In this document: positions 1 through 12,100 of the stretch, piece after piece | Position numbering within the stretch: the first letter of the stretch is position 1 | Layout: every line of letters begins with the position of its first letter | Assembly: GCF_018873765.1 (NCBI RefSeq) | Contig: NC_057916.1 | Location: forward strand, 10,434,001-10,498,000 | Length of the DNA stretch: 64,000 bases | Source of the DNA: Telopea speciosissima | Lineage: Eukaryota > Streptophyta > Magnoliopsida > Proteales > Proteaceae | Reading direction: 5' to 3' | Program-made: the position numbers and the translations under genes | The notes under the pieces: generated by a model | What the model was told of the DNA's origin: nothing | The model's database searches: none | Seen by the model: the letters and a program-made list of their open reading frames with translations, nothing else

Positions 1-525
1 TTTTATATGAAACAGTGACTGATAGGGGGATTTGGTTTGTTTAATATAATCTTTGATTACTGAAGGAAGGAAAGTTCTCAGCCGTCCATATTTGTTCAAG
101 GAATTAACAGAATAAACTACCTGAGTTTGAGCTATAATCATCTCATTAAGTGGAGGGTCTGTTAAAAATAAGTGAATAAAGAGGGGAGAGGGGTGGAACA
201 CAGTTGGAATACCACTTGATGATGAGTACTCCATGTAGGATCAGCAACAGGAATTAACAGAAGAACCTCATGGCATTAGTTGCTTACTGCTAATAACAGT
301 TTAGTATATAAGTTAATTTGGAAGACAGTCTGTATATCACAATTTAGCCTCTTTCCATAAACTAGTGTTCAACAAATAATTTTACCTACCAAGTGGAATC
401 ATCCTTTGCAAGTTGGTTTGCCTAATCACTCATTAACTCAAATCCAACTGAACCCCCCCCCCCCCTCCCCTTCTTTTTTAGATACTAACTGACCCAGTTT
501 GAACCAGATCAGGTCCATATTTTCC
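1..525. other. Non-coding, no recognised feature
   Basis: AT-rich sequence with frequent stops in all frames. A short poly-C run lies near 452-466. I see no gene, RNA or transposon end here. Confidence 0.5.
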
Positions 526-1282
526 AACCCTCTGCAGGGTAACCCAATCCAAATCATTCTGCTATTGACAGAAGAACCTGGCAGGAAGCTCTCTTCTTAT
601 GGAAGCATTCATCATTAAGGACAAAGAATAGTACCATTAGAACTGATAATCAGTTTCATTGTTTATCGATCCTTCATCGGGTAGAGATATCAATAGGTTT
701 GAGGGTCCTGCAGCATAACAGGTAAGATCCTAAACAGTTACTAAGATCTACATACCAACCCACAACATGTAAATAAATAAAGAAGGAAGATTAAGAAGAA
801 GTTAAGAGGGGGTGAGTGTGTAATTGCAAGTTGATACCAGTAGTATTTAATACATTAAGGACCTGTTTGGTTAGTCTTAGAGGTTTGCTTGAAGAAGAAA
901 ATCAATTTGATCAACCCTCTGCAAAGCAACCCAATGCAAAACATTTTGTAATTGACAGAAGACCTATCCAGCTCTCTCTTACTGGTTTAGAGTTGAGTGG
1001 ATGAAGAATAATGTTTAGACAATGGAAACATTGTTTCATTAAGGACAAATAATTGTACAATTAGTACTAAAATAGATTGGTGTGGGTCCTGCAGCATTAT
1101 AGGTAAGATTCACAATCCATCATTAAGATCTAAAGATCAACCAACAACATATAAATCTATATAAATTAAGAAGGAAGATAAAGGGAGTGAGTGTGTATTT
1201 GCAAGTTGAAACAAGTAGTGAATACATAAAGGATCTGTTTGCTTACTTTGATGTTTGTTTAAAGAAGAAAATCAAATTGATT
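526..1282. repeat. Tandem duplication, about 387-bp unit
   Basis: Two diverged copies in direct order: 526-912 and 913-1282. Both open with AACCCTCTGC, share blocks such as GGGTCCTGCAGCAT and GAGTGAGTGTGTA, and close with GAAGAAAATCAA followed by a TTGAT-like end. By eye they are roughly 75-80 percent alike with indels, so the duplication is old. No coding frame runs through either copy. Confidence 0.75.
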
Positions 1283-3634
1283 AGAAAAAACAGTCAAAAG
1301 ATATTCTTAAGATAGAGCATTGAGCTGAAATGTTTGAATAAGTGAACTTGAGAGTGTAAAGAGATGACCCTTTATCTTTTCTTTTCCCTTAAAAGTCTTT
1401 AGGATAGAAGAAAAAACCATTAGCTATTGCTTCCATATGAACAAGTGGGATGACTATTTATGCCTTCTGCATTGCCTTTTAGGTGGGCTTCTTTCCACAC
1501 ACCTGATTCGACCCACCAGTGTTTAAAAGACTTAAATAAACAAAAAAAAAAAAAAAATCTGAAATGGGGTTCTTAAATCTTTAACTTTCTCATCATTACC
1601 TCTTAAAACATATCCAATCCTCATCCAAAGAATTTCATGGTTTCATTAATTTTTTTCCACTTGCAACATTTTATTTCTCATTCTGAAAGACAAAAAAGGA
1701 AATATATGACTTGCAGGGCAAGCTCTTCTATTTCTCTGTTCTGCTTGTCCTTAACTACTATTTGAGTTGATGTTCCATTGTCTTTAATCCCAATAATGCC
1801 TATGCCCATGGACCATCTGCTTCCCATAAAACTTCCCCACATGATTCAATGTACCAAACCTTGAATGTCAACCCAAGTTATGATGGGTTATGTGCCTCTA
1901 TGGACCACCAAAGATGTACATAAATCAGATTGTTAGAACAGTTTTAATAAGTAGGTATCAGAAAGGAAAAACACCTCTAAAATCAAATTAGTAAGCTTAA
2001 TTAAAGGCATAATATAGCCCACAACAGCATTCCTATCACACATCCATTCTAGGAAATAACAGCTTTCCTGGATTACTGTGGTGGGTATCTATCAATTTAT
2101 TGTTTGAAACTGTGGGATGATAAGTAAAGTTATATACAAAAAACTTTAGTTGTGTGGTTTACAAAAACTTTGGGTATACTTTGATTGTCATTGATGGGGT
2201 TGTTTCATTTGTTCTTTTTGACTGTTAAGAACCTAATGTAGTGTCAAACATAGAATTAATTCTCATTTTCTTGGATAAGTGATTCACACTAATCAGGAAT
2301 TGGATGCAGAAACATACACGAAACATATAAATAAATGTATGATTTTTACAGAGTTTTGTTTTAAGCATCAAAAGGTTTTGGAATTGTTGAATGAGTCAAT
2401 GAGTGTTAACTTTAGGGTTTCTTCTAAAATGTTTACCTTTCAACCAACTGCTTATATCATTTGACAATACACACACTAAAAATGTTAATTAATTGCTTTT
2501 TCTAATCTTTGTTTTGTATTCTTTTTAAATTAGAAACTGCTTAGACAATGGTACACCCTAATTAGTAGTACTAATCAACATAGATTAGCTCAACTTAATC
2601 ATTACTTCCTTCAAACTATGGGACACCTCAAGTTTTGGACCTTGGATCTCTCCCAATCTCTAGAACCATGTTTGACTATTTGAACCACAAAAGTTTAGTG
2701 CTTAGATTAGGTTTGTATCTAATCACAGGGACTAAAAAGGACATAGCTTTAATGTTTATTGAATTCAAAACTTCAGGAAAGAAACTTTGGTTTCAATAAA
2801 GCACAACAAAACAACAGTTTTTGGGTAGTTGAAATTGTGGTTTATTTCAGACTTTGAGTTGGAAATTTAATTTATTTTTTTTCCAAATGTCGTTGATTTT
2901 GAATACTTTTTCTTTACCTTTTCCGGTTTTTTTTCTTCCATGTTCCACTTTTGATTTAGTTTTGATTCTCCGTCAAATTTACTCATTGGGGGTTAACAAA
3001 TTATATATAGAGAATTTTGTATTCAATTAGTTCTCAAGATATTTATACATTATTATATATCATCTAATTAGTAAAATATTTCTTTTAAGGCACGTGTTAA
3101 AGTATTGATTCATATCAAAATAAATAAAAAAATATACTATCATGTCCGTCTTAATTACATTATTCATGCAATTGGGACGTGGCTCATGCAAAGCTAGTGT
3201 CGAGAAGGAAATGATTCACCGAAAAAACAAAAAAATTCGTGTGAACTAAAAAGAAAAGAGACAGTTTGAATATCTACAAAAAGAAAAAAAAAATTTAAAC
3301 ATCAAAGCAACCAACAAAACTGACACATTATTGGGGTATAGTTTAGCTCTATGCGCTTAGGTAACCACTTCGTCAGACTATAAACAAAACAATAAAAATG
3401 AAACATTGTTACATTATAGTTTTGATTATTTAGCATTAACGATATGTACAGACTAAAATAATTAATTATAATCAAATGTATAAAAAAAAATTCAAACTAA
3501 GGACTTTGAAGGGCTTTGCGTTGTCAATCTAAGCTCCACAAATTAATATTAACAAAGATATGATGATGCAACAGGTTTAGGGTTTTGTTAGGGGAGAAGG
3601 TAACAGAAGATGTGAAGGTAGAACAAGTTGCCGC
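1283..3634. other. Non-coding AT-rich stretch
   Basis: About 2.3 kb with short poly-A and poly-T runs and no frame that resembles a protein family. No transposon ends were recognised. It could be spacer DNA or decayed repeats. Confidence 0.5.
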
Positions 3635-4285
3635 TAGACACCAATGGTTGTAGACCCCTCTCCATGGAAGGTACGTCTCTTTTTTATTATTATTTTCTAG
3701 AAATGGATGGTAGGCATTTTTTTTTTTTTTTTAATTTTAAAGAGAGCAGATTTTATCATCTTTTGGTAGAAGTATACTACTATTAATTGAAACGGATAGT
3801 TAGTTGAAAATTCAAATTCAATACACATGTATCTTTGGACAGGTATCTGGATCTCAAGTCGGATAATTTGGAATATAATCTATGTAATTTATAATAAAAA
3901 ATTGAATAACTAATGATCTTAAGGGTTCTTGAAGGTTCAACTGGTTCTAGAGAATGAGGAAATGATTGTGAGCAAATTGTAATCTCCTGGAGTAGAAGGT
4001 TAGAATTACACAAGTCAAGAAAGTAAACAGATAATCGAAAATCCAGATTCAATTCATGTTTTATCCGTTTAAAAATATCTGTGTTCGACCACATCCAATC
4101 CATATTCAATCAGTATGCAATCTGTTTAGATCTCTAATTAGACACCAATGGTTGTAGACCCCTCTCGATGGAAGGTAACCCTTTTTATTATTATTATTTA
4201 GAAATGGATGGTAGGCTTTCAAATTATTATGAATTAATGAGAGGAGATTTTATCACTCTTGGATTGAAGATACTATTAGATGAAA
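3635..4285. repeat. Direct repeat pair flanking a MITE-like spacer
   Basis: A block of about 150 bp beginning TAGACACCAATGGTTG occurs at 3635-3790 and again at 4139-4285, offset 504 bp. Both copies share GACCCCTCTC, a TTATTATTATT tract and AGAAATGGATGGTAGGC. The spacer is rich in ATCCGTTT/AAACGGAT-like words, which are also common in the hAT element at 4963-5388, so it may be a relative of that element lying between two copies of a duplicated host segment. Confidence 0.65.
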
Positions 4286-4954
4286 AAGAGAATCATGATT
4301 TTTTTTTGGGGAAGGTGGGGGAGGGGGGGAGAAGAGAAACCAACGGTGGAGAATGAAGGATAGCCATGCTTTCAATATCAACTGCCTGATCCTGTCTTCC
4401 TCATTGGTGGGTAGACAGTCAAACCTGATGTTAGTGGGTAGGACCCACTGGGCAGAGTTTCGAGTGCGAAGGAGACATTTCAGTCTTAAGAGATTCGCAG
4501 GTCAACTCTTCCTATCCCAATTTTTATTCCATTTTCTATTTAGGCGTATTCTCGGCGTGTAGGCCCCATTTCCACAGCCCAGGTCGTGTTTGGTATTTTT
4601 CTTCCTCCCTCTCGCTCTCTCTCTCTCTCTCACGAAATCACACGCTTACCTGAGCAGTTGAAAAACAAAAAGGGTCTTGATTTCGTTGACTATTTACAAG
4701 ATTACCATCTCTCTCTCTCTCTCACATCACTTGATGAAGACTCGGGCATTGACTCGGTCGGAACGCGGCGAAACGGCTAGTGGCTGCCAGGTGTTTGTAC
4801 AAATTACGCAATTGGGTAAGTTGTGAACTTGTGATAGGTACCGACCTAAATATTTGGGAATTTCGGTTGGGTATCGCTCTCACTGTCTTTATACGGCGGT
4901 GGCCGGTTGCTTCATTCATTTACAAACTGTCCCCTAAATAAAACTCTTTTTTAA
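4286..4954 (+). other. CT-rich stretch, possible gene leader
   Basis: Two (CT)n tracts lie at about 4613-4632 and 4709-4722. They are followed by an ATG at 4734, an open stretch of about 80 bp, and a donor-like GGTAAGT near 4815. CT-rich leaders are common in plant genes. No downstream exon with recognisable coding content was found, so this may be the stranded 5' end of a gene, a non-coding transcript, or chance. Confidence 0.2.
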
Positions 4955-4962
4955 GTCTTAGC

Positions 4963-5388
4963 TAGGTCTGTAAATGGATCGGATTCGGTTCGGATACGGA
5001 TCGGATGTAATTGAATTCGAATATTTTTTAGTTGAATATAGATATTTCTAAACGGATTCGGATGCAGATCGAATTCAAATTTTCGATCATCCATTTACAC
5101 CTCTACCTTGTGTAACTCAAACCTTCCTCCTCTTAGTGGATACAATTCACTCTCAACCCATAGTTTTAAATCATAATTCTCTTTTTCTCATATTTTAGAA
5201 CCTGTTGAATCTTAAAAAATCCTAAAGATTGTTATTTATTTAATTTTTTATAATTAAATATTGAAATTTGGATTTCTATCAGAGTATTCGAATTTTTTTT
5301 TCGAATATCTCTAAAAAAATACGGATGCCCCTAAACAAATACGGATGCGGATCAAATTCGAATTTCCAATTATCCATTTACAACCCTA
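4963..5388. mobile_element. Non-autonomous hAT element (MITE), 426 bp
   Basis: Terminal inverted repeats TAGGTCTGTAAATGGAT (left) and, on the other strand, TAGGGTTGTAAATGGAT (right) match at 15 of 17 positions. The element is flanked by a perfect 8-bp target duplication GTCTTAGC at 4955-4962 and 5389-5396. An 8-bp duplication with TAGGGNTGTAAATGG-type ends is typical of plant hAT MITEs. The interior is rich in GGATCGGATTCGG and CGGATGCGGATC words and has no coding frame. A third, internal copy of the end (CCATTTACACCTCTA, ending near 5104) suggests that a shorter element is nested or duplicated inside. Confidence 0.85.
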
Positions 5389-5396
5389 GTCTTAGC

Positions 5397-8179
5397 CGAC
5401 AAGAATCTGAACCGTAACCCTATTAATTGAGTTAAGACAATCAGATTCTTTGACCAGCACACGCACACGTGCTGGTAATCCGAATGATTACTGCAATAAC
5501 AACCAATGATGTACAAATAAGTGTCATAACCTTACAAGTTAGGATGCAGATCCCAAAGCAATTACAAATAATATGTGCTAAGCTTTGTTTTGGTATCGAA
5601 CTTATTCACAAAGAATCGAAAAATTTGTGAGGTGGTAGTGGGGTTGGAATTTGGAATTTTGAAAGGTCATCATGTGGCGTAAAAAGACAGGACCAGAGGA
5701 CTGGCTAGAAATGAAGAAGACTCCAAAACAAAAAAAAAAAAAAAAAAAGGTTGATAGGACACAAGTGCTTCAAATGTATGATTTAACCCCTTATCTAATT
5801 GTTGCCAAAAACCCCCGTATTTTAAGTTTTGGAAAGTAAAAATCCTGATAAGATTATAAGAGTGGGCACTGGGCAATTAGTGTGGGTGGGCACTGGGCAG
5901 GCAGAAGAAGCTATCTTATAGTTATTTTAAGACATGAGATGAAAACTTAAAAGTTTGAAATCTTGAAGACCCATTTTTAAGCATTTGCCTGGAAATGGGA
6001 AGGCACCTCACCACCTATAGAAAGAAATGATGAGCCCATTTTAGTGCAATGTGTGAGGATCGAGGACCAATACTATAGGATGATATGGATGGATTATGGG
6101 GCACTTATGTAAAACGTGTATGGGGATCGGTCGAACTCAGTCAAACTAGACCCTTTCTCAGTTAGAGACTCAGTACACATAGAATCATGGTTAATCAGAA
6201 TTGTGGGTCTATGGTCGATTCCGAGTTGAAATGGTTGATTCAGTCAATTCCGATCTTACTTTTAAAGTAGAGTTGCTAATGGAAGCTGGGCTGTAGTTGT
6301 GACATAAAAAGAAGTTAGTTGAGCTGAAAAATAGTTATACATGGTATTGCAAATATCTTCTTGGTTGGTTAAATATCTTTGACCAAATAAGATGGATGAA
6401 GATTCCTTTATAACATTGACGACCCACCCGTTGCTTGCCAAGTGGTGATTTATGAACCTGAAAATGTTTACTGTTCTTGGTGAACATTATCAAGATTATT
6501 TAATTTTCAGTGAAAAGTTTTAATATTTTATGAAATTCTAATATTTGTTTTAATTTTTCAGAAGGGCAAGAGAATAGAATACAAGAGAGAACATTTTAAT
6601 AAGACCCTTAATGAAAAAAAAAAATACACATAATAACTGAACAATCATAAGATGAAGAATGTAAATACAATTTGAAATTTAAAAGGAAAAGAATCTTGGA
6701 TTTTTATTTTGTACAAAATGCTTATTTCCTTCACATGATTAGGATGCAGAGTTATTCCAAGGGCTTTCTCTTCGTTGTAATGATCTAAACAGAATATGTT
6801 CTTGAAGCTTCATGCCTCTTAACTCATTTTGTTCATTCTCTGTTACTACAGAAGAAGACTCCCAAAGAATAAGAACAGCATCTGTTTCTAACTTAAAAAT
6901 AGAACGTGTGTTTCCCTACAAGAAAAGGTGACACAGACCCCTAATAAGTGAAAAAAATGCCCTAAAGCAAAGCTAGCAGAAGTCTTTTAAGGAATATGTT
7001 TAGAAGGGGACATGTTCTGATAAAATAGACACATTCAAAAGGTAATTGCTTAGGTAACGAACCTCTCAGTAGGGCTCTTTTTTTTTTAGGTTCATGTTAT
7101 CCTTGATATGGATATAAACATATTCATTCAATTTATATTCCATAAGATTAGCATGATTACTGTTTTATTATCTATAGCATAAAATTATACATAAAATTTA
7201 AGGATATCCAATATATATATATATATATTTCCATATAAATTATAAGGCTTTATATTTACAACCTGTGGCTGATATCTGATCCGATTAGGGATGTAATTTG
7301 AGCTGGGCCAGCCTGTAATCCGCCGAGATGCCAAATTAAGCAAAACATATGTTCTACGACCCTTTGCCTTTGATGATGCTTTACTTGTGAAATGTTTTTT
7401 TTTTTTTTTTTTTTTTTTCATATTCGAAGATCCTACCTTAATCAAAGGAATCGTTGTTTAAACTCTTATGCCACTTTAAATTTCTCTCTTTTGTAATAAA
7501 AAAAACAACATGGAGCCACTCATCTCTTGTTTGCGGATGATTTCTCCTTCTTTCTTTCAAGTATGGCTGATGAAATAACTCACCTGTAATGAACTCTCCA
7601 ATACAACTCACGAAAAACAGGGGAGCTACCACGAAAGCTTACTCTGTTTCAACAAGAATACGGAAAATTATCTCCTCCAGTTCCCTGCCCAGCCCACCCA
7701 GACAGAGTGTCCGGGCAGGGGTAGGGTGGACATTGCGCCCCCTTATTAGGAGCATTGGGGGAACTGGGCCGGACAGGGAACTTGAGGGGATAAAGATCCA
7801 CAAGAATACAGACCAAAGGAGTGAAAGATTGGATTCTCAAAGAGCTAAGAATCCCCGATTTACTAAGGTAACCATTTATGGATTGGTAAAAATGAGTCTT
7901 TGATCTTTTGGAGGAGATCCTGTCTTACAAGCTGCATGTGAAATAAAATCCCCAATACTTATTACAACCTTGCATGTGGAGATCATAATTTGTTTCCATA
8001 CTTCTATATTATCTGTCATGCCTACAATATTTTAGCCCAAGAGGTAAGACCTCATAGATGATTGTCATATCTGACTTATTTCTGGAAGAGAATAAAATGA
8101 ATATGGTAATTCAACCAACCGAAGCAAATCCTTCAATCCTACGAGAGTGGATGCCACCTTAAAATCACTACTTTGTTCT
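5397..8179. other. Non-coding stretch
   Basis: About 2.8 kb with poly-A runs (5732-5748), a poly-T run near 7397-7418 and an (AT)n tract near 7210-7227. A GC-richer patch at 7680-7780 has open frames on both strands but matches no family I recognise. No gene is supported. Confidence 0.45.
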
Positions 8180-8560
8180 AGTTTGTGATGGGTCCCTGGC
8201 TACCTAATTCAACCTGTTCAGCATTTGCATTGATTGTGTATAACAAAGATGGAATACTCATGGCAGCAGGTGTCAAATATGTTGCCCATTGAACTGTTTT
8301 GGAGATGAGTCTATTGAGAATACTGGGATCTTGGATGACTTTATATGCTAGTTGGACTTCTCCACCTAATAGCTTTAGCTTTTGGATTTAGAACACTTGA
8401 GACACCGAAACTGGTGAGGGTGGATTGTTTTAGAGTTGGTGCAACATCTTTGGCAAAGACAATCTGAATAACTGGTCTACCCTCCTGCTAGATATCAAGT
8501 GGTACATGTGCACTACAAAGGAATTGGGAAGTCCATCTACTTGCAATCTCAGATGTAGGC
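8180..8560 (+). pseudogene. Decayed RNase H (RVT_3-like) fragment of a LINE
   Basis: On the plus strand one frame reads NSTCSAFALIVYNKDGILM, resembling the first beta strands of the plant RVT_3 RNase H domain (a CDGS-like start just upstream lies in a neighbouring frame). A downstream stretch reads WSTLLLDIKWYM, like the helix that precedes the end of that domain. Stops and frame changes interrupt it, so it is not functional. Such domains form the C-terminus of many plant L1-type LINEs; a host RNase H-like pseudogene is an alternative. Confidence 0.35.
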
Positions 8561-9148
8561 AACAGAAGAATTGGATTACAGGAGAATGAGTGTCTTCCAT
8601 TGCTTTCTAAAGACTATAGTCAGCTTACATGTGAGTTTTCTGTCACCAAGTATGTTTCTATACAGCCTAGTTCATAGTTTATTGTATGACACACCATGTA
8701 ATGTGATAATCCAATCCAATCACATGTCAACCTGATGTCACGATTGTCATCCTTCTTGTACCCAGATAGCAATGCTTTAAATAAATGAAATCTTTCCTAT
8801 GAAGTAGGAAGGGAAAAAAAAAAGGACCACGCCAGTTAGCAAATACCATCTTAAGACCCACTTTTGGATGAATAGCACAATAACTGTGTCCTTCACAGTT
8901 CACACCACACGAAGTTACTGTCAAAGCAGAAAAGGATCTTAACAACATAGTCACAAGTCACAACTAACAGTTTCAAAATACCAGCAAAGCATTTTTTCAA
9001 GTTCAACCAACATGCATATAAGATTGCCTAACAAGGAACCTAATGCATTTAAACAGTCTAAGCCTTACAAACCAGATTCAGCCCAAGTCATGGATAACAT
9101 ATATAAACAGGTTTCTTGCGTTAATAGACCCCTTCCTATTTCCAAGTA

Positions 9149-12100
9149 TCACTGGTTTGCTGGTCTGCAACACATCACATATTTTCCAACAATATTTCCA
9201 ATAGGTAGAGGTCCCCTGTGATCAATTCAAACAAAAAATTAGACCAAATGAAGTTCCGGTCTCTCTAATTATCTGCTTGAGAAGATAATTGACAGATAAA
9301 TGGAGCTTCATGGGGATTCAATTATTAATATACTTACCAAACATGGGAGTCACAGCTGTTGTTACGGTTGTCACCCAACACATAAACATGATGATGAGGC
9401 ACATACTGCAAATAAACGAATCAGAGAAATTTGATATACAGAACTTCTAAGTTAGGGCCCAAGAGAAACAAAGAATAACCAAGGGATAGACCAAGCAGAA
9501 AGTGAACCGTCTGAGGCCCAACCAAATGTTAATATAATCATGGGGCTCTCAGATGTCAACAACATGGAGTCCACCGGGCCACTTCTTCCATCTTGCTCAT
9601 AACCCCCTTTCTGTTATTCATCCGAAGATAAAGTGCATACTTAGCTTTCAGAATTAATTGATCGGTTGTAATCTTTTGCCCGGGCGGTTCCTACCCCGTA
9701 ATGTTGTTCAAGAACACTCTGCTGATGCATGAAATCTCCAAATGGAAAAAGGTAAAAAAAAAAAAGAAAAAAGAAGAAAAGAAAGAATAATATTGATAAA
9801 AATAAGAGATGACAGGTAGGAGACGCACAGTAGCACTCAATCTGTATGTTGGCTGTTCTGCTGTGAAATCTTCAGAACGGGCAATCCCATTGATATAGAG
9901 CAATCCATGTTGAACCTGCATGGACAGCATTAACACTTGAATGTTGGGGAACTAAGTATTTAAAAGACTGCTACCAACAACATGGGTTGTAGTGGTACAC
10001 AATAACAAGGAGAAAAGAAAGGAAAGCATATTCTGGATCTAACATCTAATCAATGGCACCGCTATTCAGATTTGTTCAATAGCCACCAAGACTTGATTGG
10101 TGGAACACAAAACAATAATTGAAAGGATACTTCAATGGTGCATACGAAGATTAAATAGAAAGAACCGCAAGTTTAGAGTATCCACATCCATTAACAAAAA
10201 CATCATATACTTGCTTGGATTATAACTGTTATCTTTTTATTACCATAATTTATAGAAGTTGATGAAATTCTCAAAAAACATCACATTTCAATGGGAAGCA
10301 GGGATGCAGGAGGGCAAAAGGAACCACCCAATCCCCCCCCCCCCACCACCCACAAAAAAAGGAATGAAACATAAAGACCTAAAATAAGAACATCAAAAGA
10401 ACATATTTGCTACAAGCATGTCATAATGCACATTCTAGTAACAACGTGAGAACTGAGAATCTACAACTATCATATATGAAAGCAATACCTCAACTAAGTC
10501 ACCAGCTTTCGCTACAATTCTTTTAATGAAGACATCCTCCTTCCTGAATCCAATATCCTATGGGGAGACAGGAAAGGAAGCAGAAGGTTAAAAACGTTAA
10601 TGATATACAAAGAGGCATGAAAATGGATATTTTTTTCTATAGTATCAACCAGACCTGTAAATTTTTAGGTGCCCTGAAAAGGACAATATCATCTACAGCA
10701 ACACTTTTGAAGTAATATGACACCTGAAGGAGAAATATAGAGAACATCAATATTATTATCTGTGCATACTCCATAGCATACAAAAATAATAATTGTCACA
10801 GCCAAGATAAACCAAGGGACCATCTCAGTTCTCTAAATAACTTCCTTTCAGTATTGACTCTAGCCACATGTAGCAGAAAAATGCTTTCATATCCAAGCAA
10901 AACTACCATCAAACAAAATTGAGTGGGAGGCATTAAAAAGCAAACTCTAAAGGAGGTAAAACTCTATAAATGTTGCAGGACTATTCTGAGTACGCTTCTT
11001 CAAACCAAGGGAAGATGTAGGATAGGATGACAAAACAGAACTTCACATTGAATGAAGGGAGCTAAAATCCCAAACATATTTTACCAAATTGGAGATATAG
11101 CATGCCTCTCAAAAGTTGAGGCATTGAGAAATAGACACCGAGTGAAGAGAAGCTTCTGAAAAGAGCTAACCAGAATCAATTAAAGAGATGATTCTACCAG
11201 AAATTAGAATCTGTCAATAAATGATTGTTTCTAAACAACTCCAATCTAAACTGCATAACAACCATTCAATCACTTTTCAATCAAGCTGTCCCTTGAGAAC
11301 AGAAAATGCAGAGGTTGAGTGACCACATGGGACTACTCATGAGTTGAGGAAACAAAAATCCAATAAACATATTTATATGTAATCCCAAGATGTTATTCAG
11401 AGAAAGAGAAGACAGAATTCACCAGAGAGGTTCATAATAGTCAAGGTGGTGGTGGCACCAAGGTGACAAGTCATCCAGGGATGCCTGACGCAAAATGTCC
11501 CCTTGTGTGTCCAGGCACCTAGAAAAGATCCAATTTACAAGATGGGGAAGAAGACCTGTCATGTTGTCTGTCTAGGCGAAAAGAGTGGATCTGTGAACTG
11601 GCAATATCTTTTTTCCCCTTGGGCACCTTGGCCTCGCCTAGGCACCAAGATGACCAGTCACTGCTGAAACAGTACCAAACTTTGATAACCAGCAAAAGAG
11701 AGAGATGGGAAGCAAAGAATGGAGATAAGGAAGGAGGGAAAGCTGGTAGATAGAGAGATTATACTCCTATCATACCACCTGTTTTATTTATAATAAAGCT
11801 TAAAAGATTACATGATATGAATGAAACTCAAACTCTTTAGCTAGTTATTCTAAAGACTAATCACAATAGGAAACTATAACCTAATTACAATAGGAACACA
11901 ATTAGAAAAAAATAACGAGAATCTAAAAACTTAGACAATGAATATATTCCCACGGTACAGAGGTCCATGGACACCATGGACCTCCAACCGAGACTCTTAA
12001 CAACTGCCAAGGCTCACCCTTGGCACCATGGAAACTACGGAGGAAACCAACCAAAGCAAGCTTAAAATATGAGCCAGAAAATAATATACCCTTCAAAAGG

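Noticed and set aside
7589-7903. Open frames on both strands in a GC-richer patch
   Set aside because: No family resemblance and no supporting splice structure.
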